A model generated the notes under the pieces. The model ran no database searches and was not told the DNA's origin. It saw nothing but the letters and a program-made list of their open reading frames with translations. The position numbers were made by a program, and so were the translations under genes. From Halorubrum sp. BOL3-1 (GTDB lineage: Archaea; Halobacteriota; Halobacteria; Halobacteriales; Haloferacaceae), in assembly GCF_004114375.1 (NCBI RefSeq), contig NZ_CP034692.1, positions 124,001 to 188,000 on the forward strand: DNA of 64,000 nt, given 5' to 3'. Positions 15,285 through 24,697 of this stretch are shown here, piece after piece (positions within the stretch are counted from its first letter, which is position 1; the number at the start of each line of letters is the position of its first letter).

Positions 15285-16607
15285 CTAACAGGAGCAGTAG
15301 TACTCGCGGTCGACGAACTCCGTCTCGAACAGCTTCGCGGCCGGTCCCGGATCGGAGGGCCGGTACACGCCGGTCGTCAGGTTCCCCTCGCGCTCGAACG
15401 CGCCGGAGACGAGCCGCCGCCAGTCGGCGGCCGACAGCTGGTCCCAGAACGCGTCGTCGCCGGCTAAAAGGGAGAGGTAGTCGCGGAGGTACACCCACCG
15501 GGTCGGCTCGACGCCGTCGGACGCGTAGCTCGCGTCGGTGACCGCGGCGTACGCCGCCATCGGGAGGTTCGCGCCCGCGGCGACGGGCATCGAGATCCAC
15601 TTCCACGGCCGGGTGTTGACGTCGAGTAAGAGGAACTCCTCGCGGGCCTCGTCGTAGACGAACTCCGCCTCGCTGATCCCGTGGTAGCCCGCGTCGTCGA
15701 GGACGGCGAGCGCGCGCTCCTCGATGGCCGGCTCGTCGGCCGTCTCGACGAGACAGGAGGTGCCGAAGTTCAGGGGGTACCGCACCGCGGCGTTGCCCAC
15801 GACCGCGAGCGCGTCGTCGGCGCCCGAGGGCGGGACGTACGACGCCAGCGAGTGGTCGCGGCCCGTCGCGACCTCGACGCGCTTCTGGGCCATCACGGCG
15901 ATCCCCTCGTCGCTCGCGGCCGCGACGACGTCCTCGAACTCCTCGCGGTCCGCGACCTCGATCACGTTGGTGCCGAACGCCTCCTCGAAGTCGCGCTTGA
16001 GTTCGGGTTTCACCACCAGCGGGAAGCCGAGCGCCTCCGCGGCCTCGTCGACGGTGGCGTCCGGCTCCCGGGTGCCCGTCGCCCCGGTCGCCTCCAACCG
16101 GTACGTCTCCGGGTAGGGGACGCCGAGCGCCTCGCAGGTCGCGTACAGCGCCGACTTGTTCAACACGTCGTCGAGCGTGTCGCTCCCGGCGAAGGGGAGC
16201 CGGACGCCGTCGGGGTCGGCCTCGGCGTACGACAGCGCCCACTCGTCCATACAGCCGAACGCGACCGCCTCGGCCCCCGCGGCGTCGACGATCGCCTCCA
16301 CGTCCTCGCGGAACCCGTCGAGGTCGTCGAGCGGGTACGTCACCGCCCCGGCGAAGTCGACCGCGTCCGAGGGCGGCGCCAATCCGTCGTGGCGGACGCT
16401 CCCGGCGTCGCCGGCGGTCCCGTCCGCGTCCCCCGCGGTCCCCCCGGCGCGGTCGAGCGCGATCACGGGCACGTCGTGAGCGTCGAGCGCCCGAGCGACG
16501 CCGAGTCCCGTGATGTGCGCGTTGCTGACGAGCGCCGGCGGCCGGTCGAAGTCGGCGGCCGCGAGCGCGTCGATCAGTTCTTCCGTAGACCGGAACTGGT
16601 CTGCCAT
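15285..16607 (-). CDS. ATP-grasp ligase-like protein
   Basis: This 440-residue protein starts at 'MADQFRSTEEL'. The N-terminal part (1-130) holds a Rossmann-like substrate domain ('ALVSNAHITGLGVARAL'). The ATP-grasp core spans about 130-350, with 'GFPLVVKPELK', 'VMAQKRVE' and the metal-binding 'FLLLDVNTRPWKWI'. This matches the COG3919-type family of predicted carboxylate-amine ligases. The substrate is unknown. A long frame extends far upstream, but its composition is nonsense before this Met. It ends in 'REYYCSC'. Confidence 0.8.
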   Translation of the reverse strand: MADQFRSTEELIDALAAADFDRPPALVSNAHITGLGVARALDAHDVPVIALDRAGGTAGDADGTAGDAGSVRHDGLAPPSDAVDFAGAVTYPLDDLDGFREDVEAIVDAAGAEAVAFGCMDEWALSYAEADPDGVRLPFAGSDTLDDVLNKSALYATCEALGVPYPETYRLEATGATGTREPDATVDEAAEALGFPLVVKPELKRDFEEAFGTNVIEVADREEFEDVVAAASDEGIAVMAQKRVEVATGRDHSLASYVPPSGADDALAVVGNAAVRYPLNFGTSCLVETADEPAIEERALAVLDDAGYHGISEAEFVYDEAREEFLLLDVNTRPWKWISMPVAAGANLPMAAYAAVTDASYASDGVEPTRWVYLRDYLSLLAGDDAFWDQLSAADWRRLVSGAFEREGNLTTGVYRPSDPGPAAKLFETEFVDREYYCSC

Positions 16608-16769
16608 ACCTCGTCTCGTCGGTCGACGTACAAAAGGGTCCCACGTACCGGCCCGGAGTGCCCGTATCGGTGACGGGACGAGACCGAACCGGTAGCGAGA
16701 CCGAACCGGTAGCGCGGCCCGCGGGGGCGACGCGAGCGGCTTTTCAGGCCGCGTCGCCTCCGGATCGGT

Positions 16770-17324
16770 ATGACCGAAACCGAGGACGACGCCGAACGCG
16801 CCGACGACGCTGGCGAACACACTGACCCGGCGGACGAACTCTCCGACCGAGTCCGTCGGGCGTTCGCGAGCCACGGCTCCTTCGAGCGCGACGGCGACGC
16901 GTGGGTCTCGTCGACGACCGCGTTCGACGGGCGGGTCCGCGCAGAGCCGGCGGGCGAGGGCCGGACTCGGTTTTCCGTCACGGTCCGCGTGCCGACCCTC
17001 TCCGGGGTCACCGCCGACGAGGTGGCCGACGTGGTCGAGGACGGCTGGGCCGACACCTTCGAGCGCCGCGCGGTCGACGTCGGCGGCGTCACGCGCGCGG
17101 ATCGGAAGTTCGACCCGGTCGTCGAGCGCGATGGCGACGAGATCGCGGTCGCCTACGCGCTCACGGATATCAACGAGCGTCGGGGCGTCGACGACGCGGG
17201 CGCGCTGATCGACTTCGTCGAGGGGACGTACGTCCAGGGCGTGATCCCCGGCTACGAGTACACGGAGCCGGTCTCGGACCTGCTCTCGGCCGCGCGGCGA
17301 CACGGGAACGACGGCGAGGTCTGA
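16770..17324 (+). CDS. DUF5813 family protein
   Basis: The protein is 184 residues, very acidic at the N-terminus ('MTETEDDAERADDAGEH'), followed by a compact alpha/beta domain with 'RVRRAFASHGSFERDGD' and 'VQGVIPGYEYTEPV'. The family is restricted to haloarchaea and has no known function. It is followed at 58 bp by a small membrane protein gene on the same strand. Confidence 0.75.
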   Translation: MTETEDDAERADDAGEHTDPADELSDRVRRAFASHGSFERDGDAWVSSTTAFDGRVRAEPAGEGRTRFSVTVRVPTLSGVTADEVADVVEDGWADTFERRAVDVGGVTRADRKFDPVVERDGDEIAVAYALTDINERRGVDDAGALIDFVEGTYVQGVIPGYEYTEPVSDLLSAARRHGNDGEV

Positions 17325-17382
17325 AACGCCCCGGCTCCTCTGCGGTCGATAGGGAAAAGTGTCGGCGGCCCCTACGACGCAC

Positions 17383-17706
17383 ATGCTCGCGCTGTTCGGG
17401 TTCGGCAGCCTCCTCGCGCTGGTCGCGTTCCACACGTTCCTCGCCGGGGTCGCCACCCGATTCTTCCGCCTCCAGCTGTCGACGTCGTGGGGGTCCGTCG
17501 TGTACACGCTCGTGTTGACGCCGGCGCTGTTGCTCGTTTCGACGCTCGTCTTCGCGGGCGCGCTCGGCGTCGGGACCGGAATCAACGTCGGGAGTTCGAC
17601 GATCTTGCTGGCGCTCCTCGTCGCGCTCCCGCTGGCGTTGGGGGTCGCGATCGATTACCTCTACGTCCCGTCGCCCGAGGAGTACGAACTGCCGGACACG
17701 CGCTGA
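17383..17706 (+). CDS. Small haloarchaeal membrane protein
   Basis: This 107-residue protein has three transmembrane helices (about 5-25, 42-62, 70-90) and a conserved acidic tail 'YVPSPEEYELPDTR'. Related sequences with the same tail occur throughout haloarchaea, with no assigned role. The start at 'MLALFGFGSLL' is preferred over an upstream ATG, which adds eight polar residues. It is convergent with tmk. Confidence 0.7.
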   Translation: MLALFGFGSLLALVAFHTFLAGVATRFFRLQLSTSWGSVVYTLVLTPALLLVSTLVFAGALGVGTGINVGSSTILLALLVALPLALGVAIDYLYVPSPEEYELPDTR

Positions 17707-17750
17707 GGGAGCGCTCCCGAGAGACGCGCCGAGGATGCGTTTCCGGGCGA

Positions 17751-18344
17751 TTAGCGCCCGACCAGACCGGCGACGATCTCCTCGACCCGAGCGATGACGT
17801 CCTCCGGCGGCCGCGTCGCGTCGACGCGGTGGAACCGCCCGGGGTCGGCGTCCAGCAGGCGCTCGTAGTTCTCGCCCACGGCCGCGAGGTAGCCGTCGCG
17901 CTCGAACTTGTCGGTCCGGCCGGCGCGCGCGGCCGCAGTCTTCGGGTCTAAGTCGAGGTAGATCGTCGCGTCCGGCGGACGCGAGAACGCGGCGTGGACG
18001 CCCCGAATATACTCTACGGGTCGCTGGATGTCGACGTCGGCGCGCGCGAGCGTCGCCCCTTGATAGGCGAACCGCGAGTCGGAGTACCGGTCGGAGATCA
18101 CCAGATCGCCGTCCGCGAGCGCCGGTCGCACCGTCTCCGAGAGGTGGTTCGCGTGGTCGGCGGTGTATAAGAACAGCTCCGCGAGCGGGTCGGCCTCCGA
18201 GTCGGCCATCGAGCGGGCCACAGCGTCGCCGTACCAGCTGTCCGTCGGCTCGCGGGTGAACGTCGCGTCGGGGTACACGTCGTGGAGCGCCTCCCAGACC
18301 GTCGTCTTGCCGCTGCCGTCGAGCCCCTCCAGCGTGATCAGCAT
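17751..18344 (-). CDS. tmk: Thymidylate kinase
   Basis: The 197-residue enzyme phosphorylates dTMP to dTDP. It has the P-loop '[12 protein letters not shown]' at the N-terminus, the DRY-like motif '[14 protein letters not shown]' (about residue 88) and the lid region '[16 protein letters not shown]'. The length matches archaeal Tmk. The frame continues upstream for over 100 codons without protein-like sequence, so the P-loop Met is the start. The flanking gene on the other strand begins about 170 bp upstream. Confidence 0.95.
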   Translation of the reverse strand: MLITLEGLDGSGKTTVWEALHDVYPDATFTREPTDSWYGDAVARSMADSEADPLAELFLYTADHANHLSETVRPALADGDLVISDRYSDSRFAYQGATLARADVDIQRPVEYIRGVHAAFSRPPDATIYLDLDPKTAAARAGRTDKFERDGYLAAVGENYERLLDADPGRFHRVDATRPPEDVIARVEEIVAGLVGR

Positions 18345-18513
18345 GGTGGCGTTCCGCTGCGGCGAGGAATAAACGACCCGGGTCGGGGCGGCGCCGTTCG
18401 GCCCTTCGGGGTGGCAGCGCCGCGTTCGATCGACGCCCCTTTTTAGTGACCCCTTCCCGAACGGCCGGCATGGTATTCGACTCGTCAGTCGCTCGGGCGT
18501 CCGGAGGGGACGC

Positions 18514-19857
18514 ATGGTAGCGACCGCCGTCTCACTTGCCCGCGTGGCGGGCGCGTTGGTGCTGGTCGTCCTGAACGGCTTCTTCGTCGCCTCGGAGTTC
18601 GCGTTCGTCAGGATCCGGGCCACCTCGGTCGAACGGCTGGTCGAAGAGGGGAAGGCCGGGTCGGAGACGCTCCAAGAGGTGATGGCCAACCTCGACGACT
18701 ACCTCGCGGCGACCCAGCTCGGGATCACGCTCGCGTCGCTCGGGCTGGGGTGGATCGGCGAGCCGGCGGTCGCGGCGCTCATCGAGCCGATCCTCGGCCC
18801 GCTGCTGCCGGAGGGGCTGGTCCACCTCGTCGCGTTCGCCGTCGCGTTCTCCTTTATCACGTTCCTTCACGTCGTCTTCGGCGAACTGGCGCCCAAGACC
18901 ATCGCCATCGCGCAGGCGGAGCGTATCTCGCTGCTGCTCGCGCCGCCGATGAAGCTCTCCTACTACCTGTTCGCGCCGGGGATCGCGGTGTTCAACGGCA
19001 CCGCGAACGCGTTCACCAAACTGCTCGGCGTCCCGCCCGCCTCCGAGAGCGACGAAACGCTCCAAGAGCGCGAGATACGCCGCGTGCTGGCGCGGGCCGG
19101 CGAGGCCGGCCACGTCGACGAGTCCGAAGTCGCCATGATCGAGGGCGTCTTCGAGCTGGACGACACCGCGGCCCGCGAGCTGATGGTCCCCCGGCCCGAC
19201 GTCGTCTCGCTGTCCGCCGACGCTTCGCTGTCCGAGATCCGGAAGACGGTTCTCGACGCCGGCCACACGCGGTACCCCGTCGTCGACAGCGACGACGACG
19301 ACCGCGTCGTCGGCTTCGTGGACGTGAAGGACGTGCTGCGCGCGACCGATGAGGGAGACGACGGCACCGCGGTCGACCTCGCGCGGGAGGTCCTCGTCGT
19401 CCCGGAGACGACGAGCGCGAGCGACCTCCTCGTCCAGTTCCGCGACGAGCGCCGGCAGATGGCCGCGGTCATCGACGAGTGGGGCGCCTTCGAGGGGATC
19501 GCGACCGTCGAGGACGTGGCGGAGGCGCTCGTCGGCGACCTTCGAGACGAGTTCGACGCCGCCGAGCGCCGGCACACGATCCGTCGGACCGGTGAGGGCA
19601 CGCACGAGGCCGACGGCTCCGTCTCGCTCAACGCCGTCAACGACGCGCTCGGCACCGACCTCAGCGGCGACGGCTACGAGACGCTCGGCGGGTTCGTCCT
19701 CGACCGTATCGGCCGATCGCCCGAAGTTGGCGACGTCGCGGAGACGGACGCGTTCGCCTTCGAGGTCACCGCGGTCGACGGCGCGCGCATCTCGACGGTG
19801 CGCGTCACGCGACGCGGGGACGCCGATGCGTCCGCGGACGACGACGCGGGCGAGTGA
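18514..19857 (+). CDS. CNNM/HlyC-CorC family transporter with CBS domains
   Basis: The 447-residue protein carries an N-terminal DUF21 membrane domain of four helices (1-180), with '[15 protein letters not shown]' and '[11 protein letters not shown]'. A CBS pair follows at about 205-330 ('[16 protein letters not shown]', '[13 protein letters not shown]'), then a C-terminal CorC_HlyC domain at about 350-435 ('[13 protein letters not shown]'). Homologues export Mg2+ or Co2+ across the cytoplasmic membrane. The last residues are acidic. The gene is followed by tandem repeats and a universal stress protein gene. Confidence 0.92.
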   Translation: MVATAVSLARVAGALVLVVLNGFFVASEFAFVRIRATSVERLVEEGKAGSETLQEVMANLDDYLAATQLGITLASLGLGWIGEPAVAALIEPILGPLLPEGLVHLVAFAVAFSFITFLHVVFGELAPKTIAIAQAERISLLLAPPMKLSYYLFAPGIAVFNGTANAFTKLLGVPPASESDETLQEREIRRVLARAGEAGHVDESEVAMIEGVFELDDTAARELMVPRPDVVSLSADASLSEIRKTVLDAGHTRYPVVDSDDDDRVVGFVDVKDVLRATDEGDDGTAVDLAREVLVVPETTSASDLLVQFRDERRQMAAVIDEWGAFEGIATVEDVAEALVGDLRDEFDAAERRHTIRRTGEGTHEADGSVSLNAVNDALGTDLSGDGYETLGGFVLDRIGRSPEVGDVAETDAFAFEVTAVDGARISTVRVTRRGDADASADDDAGE

Positions 19858-19868
19858 CGGCGCCGACG

Positions 19869-19952
19869 CGAGCGTCTTTCACCCGCGGCCGCGACACGAG
19901 CGTCTTTCACCCGCGGCCGCGACACGAGCGTTTTTCACTCGCGGCCGCGACC
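19869..19952. repeat. Three 28-bp tandem repeats upstream of uspA
   Basis: The unit is 'cgagcgtctttcacccgcgg' plus 'ccgcgaca'. It occurs at 19869-19896, 19897-19924 and 19925-19952; the first two are identical and the third has a few changes ('gtttttcactcg'). Each unit contains the octamer gcggccgc. The array ends 8 bp before the ATG of the stress-protein gene. The last unit's T-rich run sits at promoter distance, so the array may multiply a promoter element. Confidence 0.85.
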
Positions 19953-19960
19953 CGTCGCGT

Positions 19961-20829
19961 ATGTTCGACCGGATCTGCGTCCCCACCGACGGTAGCGACG
20001 CGGCCGCGGCGGCGTTCGACCACGTCCTCGACCTCGCCGCCGACCACGGCGCGACCGTCGACCTCCTCCACGTCGCGGACACGACCCGCGACAGCGTGAC
20101 GCGGATCGGCGGCGACGTGGTCGACGTGCTCGAACGCGAGGGCGAGTCGATCGCCGCGGACGCCGCCGCCCGCGCCGCGGACCGCGGCGTCGACGCGGAG
20201 ACGGCGGTCCGACAGGGCGGCGTTCCGGAGACGATCGCCGCGTACGCCGAGGAGGTCGACGCCGACCTCGTCGCGATGTCGACGCGGGGGCGGCAGGGCG
20301 TCGAGCGCATCGTCGGCAGCACCACCGAGCGGGTCGTCCGGCGGTCCCCGGTGTCGGTGTTGGCCCTCCGACCGGGCGACGAGGAGACTCCGTACCCGTA
20401 CGAGGACGTCTTGGTGCCGACCGACGGGAGTCCGGCGGCGACCGCGGCGCTCGACCGAGCGATCCCGATCGCGGAGCGCGCGGGCGCGACGGTCCACGTC
20501 CTCTCGGTCGTCGCCACGGGCGGAATCGGTATCGGTGAGTACGTCGAGCCGGATGCCCTCTCCGAGTACGCCGACGACGCGGTCGACGAGGGCGTCGAAC
20601 GCGTCGAGGCGGCCGGGCCTGAGGCGGTCGGCGCCGTCGAGGTCGCCCCCTCGGCCCCCGCGGGATCCGAGCGTACGTCGACGACCACGGCGTCGACCTC
20701 GCGGCGATGGGAAGTCACGGTCGGACCGGCGTGGGGCGGTACCTGCTGGGGAGCGTCGCTGAGCGAACGCTCCGGACCGCTCCCGTGCCGGTGTTGACCG
20801 TGCCGACGCCCGAGACCGAGGACGGGTGA
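19961..20829 (+). pseudogene. Tandem universal stress protein gene with a frameshift
   Basis: From ATG 19961 the frame gives a complete UspA domain ('MFDRICVPTDGSDAAAAAF' to 'SVLALRP') with the ATP motif 'STRGRQGVERIVGST'. A second domain begins 'YPYEDVLVPTDGSPAAT'. Near 20660 the similarity jumps to another frame ('[20 protein letters not shown]', then '[16 protein letters not shown]'), ending at TGA 20827-20829. The joined product would be a normal two-domain Usp of about 289 residues. The uncorrected frame ends at 20797 with 52 unrelated residues. A base is missing around 'ccccgcggg'. The first domain remains intact. Confidence 0.8.
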
Positions 20830-20858
20830 CCCGCTCGCGCCGCCGGAGCGTCCGAGGC

Positions 20859-21043
20859 AGTGTTCAGAGACGCCGCCGACAAACGGAGCTGAATACCGCG
20901 CTTCACCGACGGCCACGGTGTCGCTTCTCTCTCCGCGAACTCGACGTTGATATCGCCCGAAAACCGCTGAGGCGGTCGTTTTCGGGTATCGGTCACTTCG
21001 AAGCCTCACCGCCTCACCTCTCCGTCCTTATCCGGACACCGCC
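20859..21043 (+). repeat. Dispersed repeat, copy A
   Basis: This intergenic stretch resembles 50158-50319. Both begin 'agt(g/a)ttcagagacgc' and share, in order, 'ccgctg', 'cggtcgttt', 'atcggtc', 'cctctcc' and 'tatccg(g/a)acaccgcc'. A hairpin centred on 'ccgctgaggcgg' is present. The region contains no gene and separates the convergent usp and flavoprotein genes. Similarity over the last 90 bases is about 80% by eye. Confidence 0.6.
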
Positions 21044-21073
21044 ACGCGGCGTCGACGGCGTTCGACCGTCGGC

Positions 21074-22534
21074 TCACCCGTGATGGTGGTGGTCGTGGGC
21101 GCCGCCGCGCGAGAACTGTCCGGAGAACGCGCGGTCGACGACCTCCGAGAGCGCCGGGTGGATGTGGACCGCCTCGCGGACGTCCGCGACGGTCCCCGAC
21201 CCGGCGGTCATCGCGACGACGACCTCCTCGATCAGGTTCGACGCCTCGGGACCGACAATGTGGCACCCCAGAATTTCGCCGTCGAGGTCGATGAGCACCT
21301 TCGCGAACCCGTCGGCGTGCATCGCGCTGCCGCGGGCCGTCTCGTCGTACGCGTACGTGTTCGTAGCGTACTCGCGGTCCGCCTCGCGGAGGTCCCGCTC
21401 GCGCGCGCCGACGCCCGCCACCTCGGGCGAGCCGAACACCGCGAACGGCATCGCCGAGTAGTCGACCGGCTCGGGGTCGTCCCCGAGCAGGTTCCGGACC
21501 GCGGCCTTCGCCTCGTGGTTCGCGCTGTGTTTCAGCAGGTACTCACCGACCACGTCACCGAGCGCCCACACGCCCTCGGCGTCCGTCCGGAGGTATTCAT
21601 CCGTCTCGACGAAGCCGGCGTCGTCGGTCTCGACGCCGGTCGCGTCGAGGTTCAGCGCGTCCGTGTTCGGTCGTCGGCCCGCGGCGACGAGCAGTTCGTC
21701 GCCGGCGACGGTCACGTCCTCGACCGCCTCGGGAGCGCCGACGACCTCGTCGCCCGCCCGCACCGCGTCGGCATCGGGGTACGGGCGCGCCTCGACGGTC
21801 ACCTCGCCGCCGCCATCGTCGACCGCGACCGCCTCGTAGCCGGTGTACACGTCGACCCGGTCGGCGTAGCGGTCGGTGACGGCCTCACCGACCTCCGCGT
21901 CGGCCTCGGGGAGGAGGTGCTCTCGCCGGCCGACGATCGTCACGTCGCCGCCGAAGGTCTCGAAGAAGTGGCCCAGTTCGGCCGCGATGTAGCCGCCGCC
22001 GACGATCACGAGGTGGTCCGGCGCCGTCTCCAGTCGGAGCGCCTCCGTACTCGTGAGGTAGTCCACCTCGTCGATCCCGTCGATCGGCGGGATCGACGGG
22101 CGGGTGCCAGTCGCGACGAGAACCTCGTCCGCGCGTAGCGTCGCGCCCTCGTCGTCGCCGTCGACGATCTCGACGGTGCGGTCGTCGACGAACCGGCCGG
22201 TCCCCGAGAACAGGTCGTGGGCGTCCGACGACTCCAGCCCGCGCCGGATAGACTCGGAGCTCCCGGCGACGTCGTCGGTGACCGTCCGAACGATCTCCGC
22301 GAAGTCGACATCGACGACCTCGGCGTCGATCTCGAACTCGCCGGCCCGCTCGACCGTCTCCAGCACGTCGGCGTGGTAGAGGAGCTGTTTCGAGGGGATG
22401 CAGCCGCGGTTGAGACACGTCCCGCCGAGCCGGCCCTCCTCGACGACCGCGACCGAGTTCCCGCGGCTCGCCGTCGCGTTCGCCACGTCCAGTCCCGATC
22501 CCGACCCGACCACGAGGAAGTCGAACTCCTGCAT
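21074..22534 (-). CDS. FAD-dependent pyridine nucleotide-disulfide oxidoreductase with a His-rich tail
   Basis: The 486-residue protein belongs to the dihydrolipoamide dehydrogenase / mercuric reductase family. It has the FAD-binding 'FLVVGSGSGLDVANA', the redox pair in 'GGTCLNRGCIPSKQLLYH', an NAD(P) site 'HLVIVGGGYIAAELGHFF', a second FAD contact 'GVWALGDVVGEYLLKH', and the dimer-interface 'VHIHPALSEVV' with the catalytic His. The C-terminus ends 'SRGGAHDHHHHG', an unusual natural metal-binding tail. No E1/E2 complex genes are nearby, so a lipoamide role is not implied. An upstream Met is rejected because the family starts at 'MQEFDFLVVG'. Confidence 0.88.
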   Translation of the reverse strand: MQEFDFLVVGSGSGLDVANATASRGNSVAVVEEGRLGGTCLNRGCIPSKQLLYHADVLETVERAGEFEIDAEVVDVDFAEIVRTVTDDVAGSSESIRRGLESSDAHDLFSGTGRFVDDRTVEIVDGDDEGATLRADEVLVATGTRPSIPPIDGIDEVDYLTSTEALRLETAPDHLVIVGGGYIAAELGHFFETFGGDVTIVGRREHLLPEADAEVGEAVTDRYADRVDVYTGYEAVAVDDGGGEVTVEARPYPDADAVRAGDEVVGAPEAVEDVTVAGDELLVAAGRRPNTDALNLDATGVETDDAGFVETDEYLRTDAEGVWALGDVVGEYLLKHSANHEAKAAVRNLLGDDPEPVDYSAMPFAVFGSPEVAGVGARERDLREADREYATNTYAYDETARGSAMHADGFAKVLIDLDGEILGCHIVGPEASNLIEEVVVAMTAGSGTVADVREAVHIHPALSEVVDRAFSGQFSRGGAHDHHHHG

Positions 22535-22767
22535 GGCCCCGAGGAGGGGGCCCGCCTTCATCAAGTCCCGCCCGCAATGGCAGCCGGGACACACGACCGC
22601 GGGATCGGGTCCGTTCGGGAGACGAATCAGATTCGATCGTGCGGAATAGTCACACAGAATCCGACAACGAGCCGCGGTCCGGTGCCGGAATCAGCGACTC
22701 CGGCCGGCCGTGTCCCCACACCGCACTCTCCACGGCCATTTATGAACGGTCCACTCGTCTCGTCGGT

Positions 22768-23553
22768 ATGACGCTCGCGCTCTCTGCCGATCTGGTCGCG
22801 ATGATCGTTGTCGTGGTCGCGGTCGCGGGCGCCGTCAACGGAGTCGCCGGCTTCGGCTTCGCCGTCGTGGGGACGATGGTCCTGGCCGCGACGCTCGACC
22901 CGGCGGCCGCCGTCGCGTTCATGATCCTGCCGATGTTCGCCGTGAACCTCTCGCTCGTCGGGGATCTCTCGCGCGAGGAGCTTCGGACGTGCGGGACCCG
23001 GTTCGCGCCGCTGCTCGTCGCCGCGCTCGCGGGCACCGTCGCGGGGATGGCCCTGCTCGATCGGCTCCCCGAGGCGCCGGTGCGCGTGCTGCTCGGTCTC
23101 GTCTCGCTCGGCTTCGTCGCGACCGCCCAACGCGCGGTGCCGCTCCCGAACCCGTCGGGCATGGGCACGCGTGAAACCGCCGAAACGCCGCTCGTCATGG
23201 CGACCGTCGGCGCCGTCTCCGGCGTCCTCTTCGGGGCGACGAACGTCGGCGTCCAGCTCGTCGCGTACGTCCGGAGCTTCGACCTCTCGCACGGGCTGTT
23301 CGTGGGGGTCGTGGCGCTGGTGTTCGTCGGGATCAACGGCCTGCGGGTCGCCGCCGCCGCCGCGCTCGGCTTCTACCCGGACGCCGCGTTCGCACTCGCG
23401 TCCGTCGCCGCGGCCGTCCCGGCGGTCGCGGGCGTGGCGGTCGGGAAGCGGCTCCGAGACCGGGTGAGCGACCGGCTCCGTCGCGGAACCGTCCTCGGGC
23501 TGTTGACCGTCATCGGGGTCAGACTCGTGCTCGGCGGCGCCGGCGTCCTCTGA
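22768..23553 (+). CDS. TSUP (TauE/SafE) family membrane transporter
   Basis: This 261-residue protein has eight predicted transmembrane helices and is a member of the sulfite/sulfonate exporter family. The family's paired repeats begin 'GAVNGVAGFGFAVVGTMVL' and 'GAVSGVLFGATNVGVQLV'. The substrate could be sulfite, sulfoacetate or other organosulfur anions. The in-frame Met at 22768 starts just before the first helix; an upstream extension is polar and unconvincing. It is divergent from the flavoprotein gene, about 230 bp apart. Confidence 0.85.
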   Translation: MTLALSADLVAMIVVVVAVAGAVNGVAGFGFAVVGTMVLAATLDPAAAVAFMILPMFAVNLSLVGDLSREELRTCGTRFAPLLVAALAGTVAGMALLDRLPEAPVRVLLGLVSLGFVATAQRAVPLPNPSGMGTRETAETPLVMATVGAVSGVLFGATNVGVQLVAYVRSFDLSHGLFVGVVALVFVGINGLRVAAAAALGFYPDAAFALASVAAAVPAVAGVAVGKRLRDRVSDRLRRGTVLGLLTVIGVRLVLGGAGVL

Positions 23554-23594
23554 CCGCCGTCTCAGAACACCGCAGACCGTCGCCTCCGGACGTC

Positions 23595-23825
23595 TCACCG
23601 ATTCAGTCGCCACCGGATCGCGACGGCCACGACGAGCACCGTCGCGAATGTAACGCCCCCCGATATCAGCGCGCCGCGAGCGCTCGACGCGCCCGTGGTG
23701 GCGACGGTGGCGGAGGCGCCGCCGCCGGCGAGGGCCGCGCCGCCCGCGATCCCGCCGAAGCCGAGACAACAGAGACTCAAGAGTCCGACGACCGACAGCG
23801 ACCCCAACAGACCGTCGTCGCTCAT
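23595..23825 (-). CDS. Small two-helix membrane protein
   Basis: The 76-residue protein (MSDDGLLGSLSVVGLL to AIRWRLNR) has two hydrophobic segments: one with 'LSLCCLGFGGIAGGAALAGG', the other near residues 52-68. The CC pair in the first helix and the Gly-rich turn are faintly like mercuric-transport (MerT-like) proteins, but the evidence is weak. Its ATG overlaps the stop of the DUF547 gene by four bases (ATGA), so both are translated together. Confidence 0.65.
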   Translation of the reverse strand: MSDDGLLGSLSVVGLLSLCCLGFGGIAGGAALAGGGASATVATTGASSARGALISGGVTFATVLVVAVAIRWRLNR

Positions 23826-24598
23826 CGGTTTTCCCCGCCGTCGCGAAACGCGTCGAGCGCGAGCGACCAGTCGTACTCGCGGTATCGGACCCGCGGGACA
23901 GCGTCGGGGTCGACGACATCGAACTCGCGGAGGAGCCGCCGTATCCCGCTCCCGCCGCCGAAGTCCCCCCGGTACCAGAGCAGGAGCCGCGGCACGTACG
24001 CGGTCCCGTCCTCGACGACGGTCTCGCTCCGGAGGTAGCTCTCGGTCGCGGCGTCGAGGTCGGAGTCGACCGTCGCGGCGTCGTAGGCGGCGACGGCGGG
24101 ACAGGAAGCGGCGCCGCAGTTGAGCGCGAAGTGGACCCGACAGTCCGGCTCTCCGACCCGGTGGCGGCCGACGAACGCCGAGGGAAACGGGTTCGGCACG
24201 TACCCGAGACCGTACTTCCACTGCGAGCCGCGGAGGATCCCGTGCTCGATCGCATCGAGACTCAGGGGTTCGCCGGCCACGGTGACGATCGGGTCGGCGA
24301 AGAACCGGCGACGGCTCTCGAACCGCTCCGGCTCGGACAGCAGGGCGCCTCCGGTCGCGGCGTTGTAGACGTTGAGCCAGAAGGCGAGTCGCTCGTCCGA
24401 ACCGAGCGCGTCCAAGTCGCTCTCGGCGAGGCCGGCGAGGCAGTCGCGTGCGTCCTCGCGCTGCCCGTCGCGTTCCGGGCCGGTACGGACCGCACGGAGG
24501 AACCGCTCCGAGACCTCGACGGGCCCGCCATCGGACGCGGGAGGGGAGTCGAAGTCGGAGGAGGAGCGGGACGCGGACGTCGTGTCCGACGCTGTCAT
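23822..24598 (-). CDS. DUF547 domain protein
   Basis: The 258-residue protein has a DUF547 core with 'RLAFWLNVYNAATGGALL', 'GEPLSLDAIEHGILRG' and 'VHFALNCGAASCPAV', whose Cys and His are conserved. The fold is related to papain-like/transglutaminase proteins and the function is unknown. The Ser-rich N-terminus (1-25) could be a linker. It is co-transcribed with the downstream two-helix membrane protein through an ATGA overlap. Confidence 0.85.
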   Translation of the reverse strand: MTASDTTSASRSSSDFDSPPASDGGPVEVSERFLRAVRTGPERDGQREDARDCLAGLAESDLDALGSDERLAFWLNVYNAATGGALLSEPERFESRRRFFADPIVTVAGEPLSLDAIEHGILRGSQWKYGLGYVPNPFPSAFVGRHRVGEPDCRVHFALNCGAASCPAVAAYDAATVDSDLDAATESYLRSETVVEDGTAYVPRLLLWYRGDFGGGSGIRRLLREFDVVDPDAVPRVRYREYDWSLALDAFRDGGENR

Positions 24599-24697
24599 GG
24601 TCGACGGTAGGGGACCAGCGTTGAATAACCGCCGCGGTTGGGCGCGGCGCGCGGCAGACCGACCGATCGTTATGCGTTCGGGGCGCGGTGTACGGCC

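Noticed and set aside
14776-16644. 622-codon minus-strand open frame across pyrF and the ATP-grasp gene
   Set aside because: It is a shadow frame. The translation is Arg/Gly/Pro-rich and basic, unlike the acidic proteins of this organism, and two well-recognised genes occupy the same DNA in another frame.
19869-19952. Possible CRISPR array
   Set aside because: The three 28-bp units are directly adjacent with no unique spacers, and no cas gene is near. They are plain tandem repeats.
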